NCBI GenBank assembly: GCA_034716535.1
Contig: JAYEJW010000570.1
Span: 1-6,329 of the forward strand
From: JAYEJW01 sp034716535
Lineage (GTDB): Bacteria; Pseudomonadota; Gammaproteobacteria; Chromatiales; Chromatiaceae
Direction: 5' to 3'
DNA length: 6,329 nt
The translations under genes and the position numbers were made by a program. Positions 6,329-6,329 of this stretch are shown here, piece by piece. Numbering within the stretch: the first letter of the stretch is position 1; each line of letters starts with the position of its first letter. The notes under the pieces are model-generated. The model ran no database searches. It saw only the letters and a list, made by a program, of their open reading frames with translations, and was not told where the DNA came from.

Positions 6329-6329
6329 T

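Noticed and set aside
1..6329. tRNA, rRNA, CRISPR array, insertion-sequence ends or integrase
   Set aside because: I looked for regularly spaced repeats, terminal inverted repeats with target duplications, and recognisable transposase or integrase protein motifs, and saw none.

Overview
The window carries a high-GC metabolic operon followed by a lower-GC toxin-antitoxin pair, then a poorly defined right edge. Hand counts on sampled 60-base lines give about 67-73% GC in the two large genes and about 40-52% across the toxin-antitoxin genes. Codon choice and the protein types suggest a high-GC Pseudomonadota (proteobacterium); this is inference, and no taxon-specific marker is present.

Layout, left to right. 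Positions 1-96 are a short leader with three perfect inverted repeats; the last places the ribosome binding site and ATG of the first gene in one hairpin. Positions 97-3495 encode a fused coenzyme-B12-dependent isobutyryl-CoA mutase (IcmF), with a B12-binding domain, a MeaB-type G-protein chaperone domain and the mutase barrel in a single chain. Seventeen bases later, 3513-5504 encodes acetoacetyl-CoA synthetase (AacS). Its stop overlaps, as GTGA, the GTG start of a small reading frame (5501-5776) whose C-terminal part is a ParD-like antitoxin. That frame in turn overlaps by one base (TAGTG) a complete RelE/ParE-superfamily toxin gene (5776-6048). The remaining 281 bases hold a 13-bp tandem duplication, some weak inverted repeats, and possibly the C-terminal end of an unidentified minus-strand gene running off the right edge.

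How the genes may work together. IcmF interconverts isobutyryl-CoA, from valine breakdown, and n-butyryl-CoA. AacS activates acetoacetate, for example from leucine or ketone-body breakdown, to acetoacetyl-CoA. Both products are straight-chain C4 acyl-CoAs that can enter beta-oxidation, thiolysis or polyhydroxybutyrate metabolism. The four plus-strand genes could be read as one transcript.

The most unusual feature is the toxin-antitoxin junction. The antitoxin seems to have lost its N-terminal DNA-binding half and replaced it with a proline-rich GC-rich stretch. It is now translated from a strong ribosome binding site inside aacS, so the pair may have been captured by the metabolic operon. A second point of interest is a B12-box-like sequence over the start codon of the B12-dependent mutase. 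I do not see a wholly new system.
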